From: Terriglobus albidus
GTDB taxonomy: Bacteria; Acidobacteriota; Terriglobia; Terriglobales; Acidobacteriaceae
Reading direction: 5' to 3'
DNA length: 64,000 nt
Assembly: GCF_008000815.1 (NCBI RefSeq)
Contig: NZ_CP042806.1
Span: forward strand, 5,580,001 to 5,644,000
Under the pieces are notes generated by a model. That model was not told the DNA's origin. It made no database searches and was given only the letters and a program-made list of their open reading frames with translations. Position 1 is the first letter of the stretch; the number at the start of each line of letters is the position of its first letter. Shown here piece after piece: positions 61,134 through 64,000 of this stretch. The position numbers were made by a program, and so were the translations under genes.

Positions 61134-61180
61134 GCGTTGGCTCATCCCGAGCTGTTACCCCAACAAACAAAGGAGTTTCC

Positions 61181-61825
61181 ATGCCCAAGATTGGCCTCGA
61201 AGGCCTACTACGCCCTGAAGACAGCATCCTTGTGCTGATCGATCATCAGCCTTACCAGTTCACTAACCTGAACAGTCACGACCCGCAGGCGGTCATCAAT
61301 AACGTCGTCGGTCTCGCAAAGGCCGCAAAGGTGTTCAACGTACCGACGATTCTCACCACAGTGATTGAAGAGCGTGGTGGATATTTGATCAAGGCACTTC
61401 AGGATGTCTTTCCGGATCAGAAGCCAATCGACCGAACTTTTATCAACACCTGGGAAGACCCCAAAGTTACGGACATCGTGAAGAAGAGCGGACGCAAGCA
61501 ACTCATCCTGGCAGCCCTCTGGACCGAGATTTGCCTTGCGATGCCGGCGATTCAGGCACTTGGCGAAGGGTACGAAGTCTTTATCGTTACCGATGCTTCG
61601 GGCGGAGTCTCCGCAGAAAGCCACGACATGGCTGTACGTCGTTTGGTGCAGGCTGGTGCGGTACCGATCACTTGGGTTGCGGTTATGTCGGAGTGGCAGC
61701 GGGACTGGGCGCGTGATACGGCCGATGCTCTAACCGGTATCGTCACCGAGCATGGTGGTGCCAGTGGTGTTGCCTATGCGTGGGAGCAGCAACTGCTTGC
61801 CACCAGCAAGAAGGCCAGTGCATAG
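61181..61825 (+). CDS. isochorismatase-family hydrolase (YcaC-like)
   Basis: 214 residues, AGGAG site. Catalytic residues by position: Asp21 in VLIDHQP, a basic residue near 85 in IDRTFINTWED (Arg instead of the usual Lys could be the aligned position), and nucleophile Cys118 in LWTEICLAMPA. The cis-peptide and lid features of the family are present. It hydrolyses amides or imides; the substrate is not known. Second gene of the operon. Confidence 0.9.
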   Translation: MPKIGLEGLLRPEDSILVLIDHQPYQFTNLNSHDPQAVINNVVGLAKAAKVFNVPTILTTVIEERGGYLIKALQDVFPDQKPIDRTFINTWEDPKVTDIVKKSGRKQLILAALWTEICLAMPAIQALGEGYEVFIVTDASGGVSAESHDMAVRRLVQAGAVPITWVAVMSEWQRDWARDTADALTGIVTEHGGASGVAYAWEQQLLATSKKASA

Positions 61826-61917
61826 ACAGCCCTCTCGACGACGGCGATTGGTCTTGCGGATTTGCTAGCTTCTTCTCGGCCGCACTTCCTAAATAATCTA
61901 GCCAAACAAGGACAAGA

Positions 61918-63723
61918 ATGATCAGGAAAATACTCATCGCGTTTGTGACGGTTTATTCGTTCTGCGCGGGTCAGGCACAAACGACGCAGGACGATCCCGG
62001 GGCTGATCTGATCGTCATCAACGCAAAGATCTTCACTGGCAACCGTGCGCAGCCCGAGGCTTCGGCTTTGGCCGTCAAGAAAGGCCGCATCTATTTCGTC
62101 GGCTCTAATGAAGACATTCTTGGCCTGAAAAATTCCAAGACCAAGGTAATTGATGCGCGCAGCCGCAGGCTCATCCCGGGCATTATCGATGCCCATATCC
62201 ACGTCCTGAACGACTTGGCCTATAACTACAATGTGCGCTGGGATGGCGTGCCGACGCTGACTCGGGCGTTGACGATGCTCCACGAGCAGGCGGAACGCAC
62301 GCCGGATGGCCAATGGGTTAAGGTGATCGGAGGCTGGTCGCCGTATCAATTCAAGGAAAACCGCTTCCCCACGCTGGACGAACTACGCCAGGCCGTGCCC
62401 AATCGACCCATGATCGTGCAGTATGCCTATAACGAAGCCTTCTTGAACAAGCAGGCGATGGAAGCACTTGGCGTGGGCACCGATCGGTTCCCGAAGTTGC
62501 CGGACGTCGAATTCGAGAAGGACAGCCACAACATCCCCACCGGTGTGGTCCACGGCTACACCTGGTTGTTTCTTGCCCTCGAGACCATGGTGCCTCAGCC
62601 CACCTTCGACGAACAAGTGAGTTCGGTCATCGATAGCGTCCACGGACTGAACCGGTTCGGCGTGACCTCAATCATCGATAACGGCGGCAGGTGGGCATAC
62701 CCTAAGGGCCAAGCGGTGGTCGACGTGCTTGCACGAGACAACCGTCTCAACGTGCGCATGCCCTTCGTGGATTTACAGCTTGGCAACGGCGGGCAAGTGA
62801 ACATGGTGGATCTGGAACTCGAGGCGATCACAAAGACAGCACCACTAAGTCCGGGACAAAACCTGTACCCCGCCCTGTTACATGGCCTCGAATATCGAGG
62901 GGCTGGCGAGGTCCTGAACGGTGATGTGCACGATCATGAGAACTTCGACCGCCCGGCGGTCATCATCGCCCCGGAGAAGATGCGGCGATTCGTCGAAGAG
63001 GATGTGAGGAAGCTGATCCAGCGGCGCATCCCATTCCGCATGCACATCAGCTATAACGAGAACATCTCCCCCTTTCTCGACGCTCTGGAGAAGGTGAACG
63101 AAACGGTTCCGCTCGATGGCTTGCGATGGGGTCTCGAACACGCTGAGACCATCACTCCGGAGAACATCGCTCGGGTGAAGAAGCTTGGCGGCGGTATCGC
63201 CTTGGACGGCAAGATGGCACTGCACGCCGATGGTTTCATCAAGACATATGGTCGCGAGAAGGCATTGGAGACACCGCGCCTGCGCATGCTGGTGGATAGC
63301 GGCATTCCCTTGGCCTTGACCACTGACGCCTTCCGAGCAGCGACGTACAATCCGTGGGTCGCCATAAGTTGGACGGTATCTGGAAGGTCCGTGTCCGGAT
63401 CCGAGGTGCTCGCCAAGGACAACCGGCTTACCCGAGCCGAGGCGCTGAAACTGTTCACCAAGGGCGCGGCGTGGTTCACAAATGCGGAATCCGAAATGGG
63501 CGCTATCGCCCCAGGGAACCTGGCGGATTTCGCAGTGCTCGACAGGGACTATTTCACCGTACCTGAGGATCAGATCAAGTCCATTTCATCTGTGCTGACG
63601 ATCATGGACGGCAAGGTAGTGTTCGGTTCGCAGGACTACAGCGATCTTTCGCCGAAGTTGCCCGCGCCCCTTCCTGTCTGGTCGCCCGTTCAATACTTCG
63701 GCACCTACTACGGAGAGAAGTGA
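61918..63723 (+). CDS. secreted amidohydrolase (YtcJ-like metal-dependent hydrolase)
   Basis: 601 residues with a signal peptide (MIRKILIAFVTVYSFCAGQAQ). A composite beta domain begins ADLIVINAKIFTGN, then the barrel starts with GIIDAHIHV (metal ligands His93 and His95). Later metal-site His and Asp motifs are visible as RMHISYNE, LRWGLEHAETI and LALTTDAFRA. The closing APGNLADFAVLDRDYFTVP is typical of YtcJ-type enzymes. It likely hydrolyses an N-acyl or amide compound in the periplasm. Last gene before a strong hairpin. Confidence 0.9.
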   Translation: MIRKILIAFVTVYSFCAGQAQTTQDDPGADLIVINAKIFTGNRAQPEASALAVKKGRIYFVGSNEDILGLKNSKTKVIDARSRRLIPGIIDAHIHVLNDLAYNYNVRWDGVPTLTRALTMLHEQAERTPDGQWVKVIGGWSPYQFKENRFPTLDELRQAVPNRPMIVQYAYNEAFLNKQAMEALGVGTDRFPKLPDVEFEKDSHNIPTGVVHGYTWLFLALETMVPQPTFDEQVSSVIDSVHGLNRFGVTSIIDNGGRWAYPKGQAVVDVLARDNRLNVRMPFVDLQLGNGGQVNMVDLELEAITKTAPLSPGQNLYPALLHGLEYRGAGEVLNGDVHDHENFDRPAVIIAPEKMRRFVEEDVRKLIQRRIPFRMHISYNENISPFLDALEKVNETVPLDGLRWGLEHAETITPENIARVKKLGGGIALDGKMALHADGFIKTYGREKALETPRLRMLVDSGIPLALTTDAFRAATYNPWVAISWTVSGRSVSGSEVLAKDNRLTRAEALKLFTKGAAWFTNAESEMGAIAPGNLADFAVLDRDYFTVPEDQIKSISSVLTIMDGKVVFGSQDYSDLSPKLPAPLPVWSPVQYFGTYYGEK

Positions 63724-63730
63724 CCGAGCG

Positions 63731-63759
63731 TCGGCAGCTAATCACGGATTAGCTGCCGA
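63731..63759 (+). terminator. hairpin terminator after amidohydrolase gene
   Basis: A perfect 13-bp stem, TCGGCAGCTAATC (63731-63743) and its complement (63747-63759), with a 3-base loop, begins 8 bases after the stop codon. There is no long T-run, so it may be a processing or Rho-independent-like stop. The remaining 240 bases hold no gene I can support. Confidence 0.6.
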
Positions 63760-64000
63760 CCGGTTCGCGTCTCACAACGGTCGCTTTCAGGATCGCCCGC
63801 TGGTCAGTTGAATGAATTAGGGACCAAAGCGAGACGACATCGCATCCGACCGACGATCATTTCTACCTCGAAGTCCTGGCGGCGGCGAGCCCACACCGCG
63901 CGACCTGCGACTTGCACCGAGAACCAGCCACCCTCTTCCTCTCCCTTGCAGAAGAGGAAGAAGGACGTTCTTTGGTTCTGAAAGCAGGCGTTCCCATGAG

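Overview
The window looks like a chromosomal segment of an acidobacterium of the Terriglobia / Acidobacteriaceae type (Granulicella, Edaphobacter and Terriglobus relatives). That placement is inference. It rests on a large Oar-type TonB-dependent receptor with an N-terminal carboxypeptidase-like domain, two full-length 'ADOP' ABC permeases tied to PadR regulators (plus relics of others), several Tat-exported enzymes, an M61 peptidase, and dense dispersed palindromic repeats between genes. No rRNA, tRNA, CRISPR array or prophage was seen.

Layout. 1-6.0 kb: a divalent heavy-metal RND efflux operon (czcCBA order) on the minus strand, headed by a small cysteine-rich membrane protein and sharing a divergent promoter region with a small NTF2-like protein gene. 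6.5-10.3 kb: an M61 metallopeptidase and, divergently, a MOSC / ferredoxin-reductase / [2Fe-2S] fusion. 10.4-24.3 kb: carbohydrate and accessory genes (Tat-exported alpha-galactosidase-like GH, Gfo/Idh/MocA oxidoreductase, DUF1080 protein, hexapeptide acetyltransferase, glycosyltransferase with TPRs, membrane SpoIIE/PP2C phosphatase) separated by dispersed repeats and gene relics. 24.4-31.1 kb: a decayed ADOP permease, a 1052-residue Oar-like receptor, a Tat-exported enolase-superfamily dehydratase and an SDR dehydrogenase, which together resemble a sugar-acid uptake and catabolism locus. 31.3-35.9 kb: secreted or lipoprotein genes and a GH144/glucoamylase-family enzyme. 35.9-41.7 kb: a mobile patch with a MITE-like element, an IS5-family IS, an orphan FEN-type 5'-3' exonuclease, an IS110-family IS and a coupled pair of unknown genes. 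41.9-45.0 kb: an intact padR-ADOP pair. 45.6-51.2 kb: secreted unknowns, a serine hydrolase, and TPR and Sel1 proteins. 51.4-58.0 kb: an SDR, a second ADOP permease with only a 41-codon PadR remnant, a VOC protein and two coupled DUF2157-like membrane proteins. 58.3-63.8 kb: a secreted unknown, a MarR-AraC hybrid regulator and an NTF2-like / isochorismatase / amidohydrolase operon ending in a strong hairpin.

The most unusual material is non-coding: (i) a three-hairpin repeat family centred on GGGCTTTAGCCC; (ii) a composite repeat containing a perfect 30-bp palindrome that is contracted in another copy; (iii) a 111-112 bp MITE-like element in two inverted copies; (iv) a long stem-loop that buries the ribosome-binding site of the IS110 transposase. 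No single gene cluster could be shown to be a new system; the best candidates for follow-up are these repeats, the MarR-AraC hybrid and the ADOP/PadR relics.
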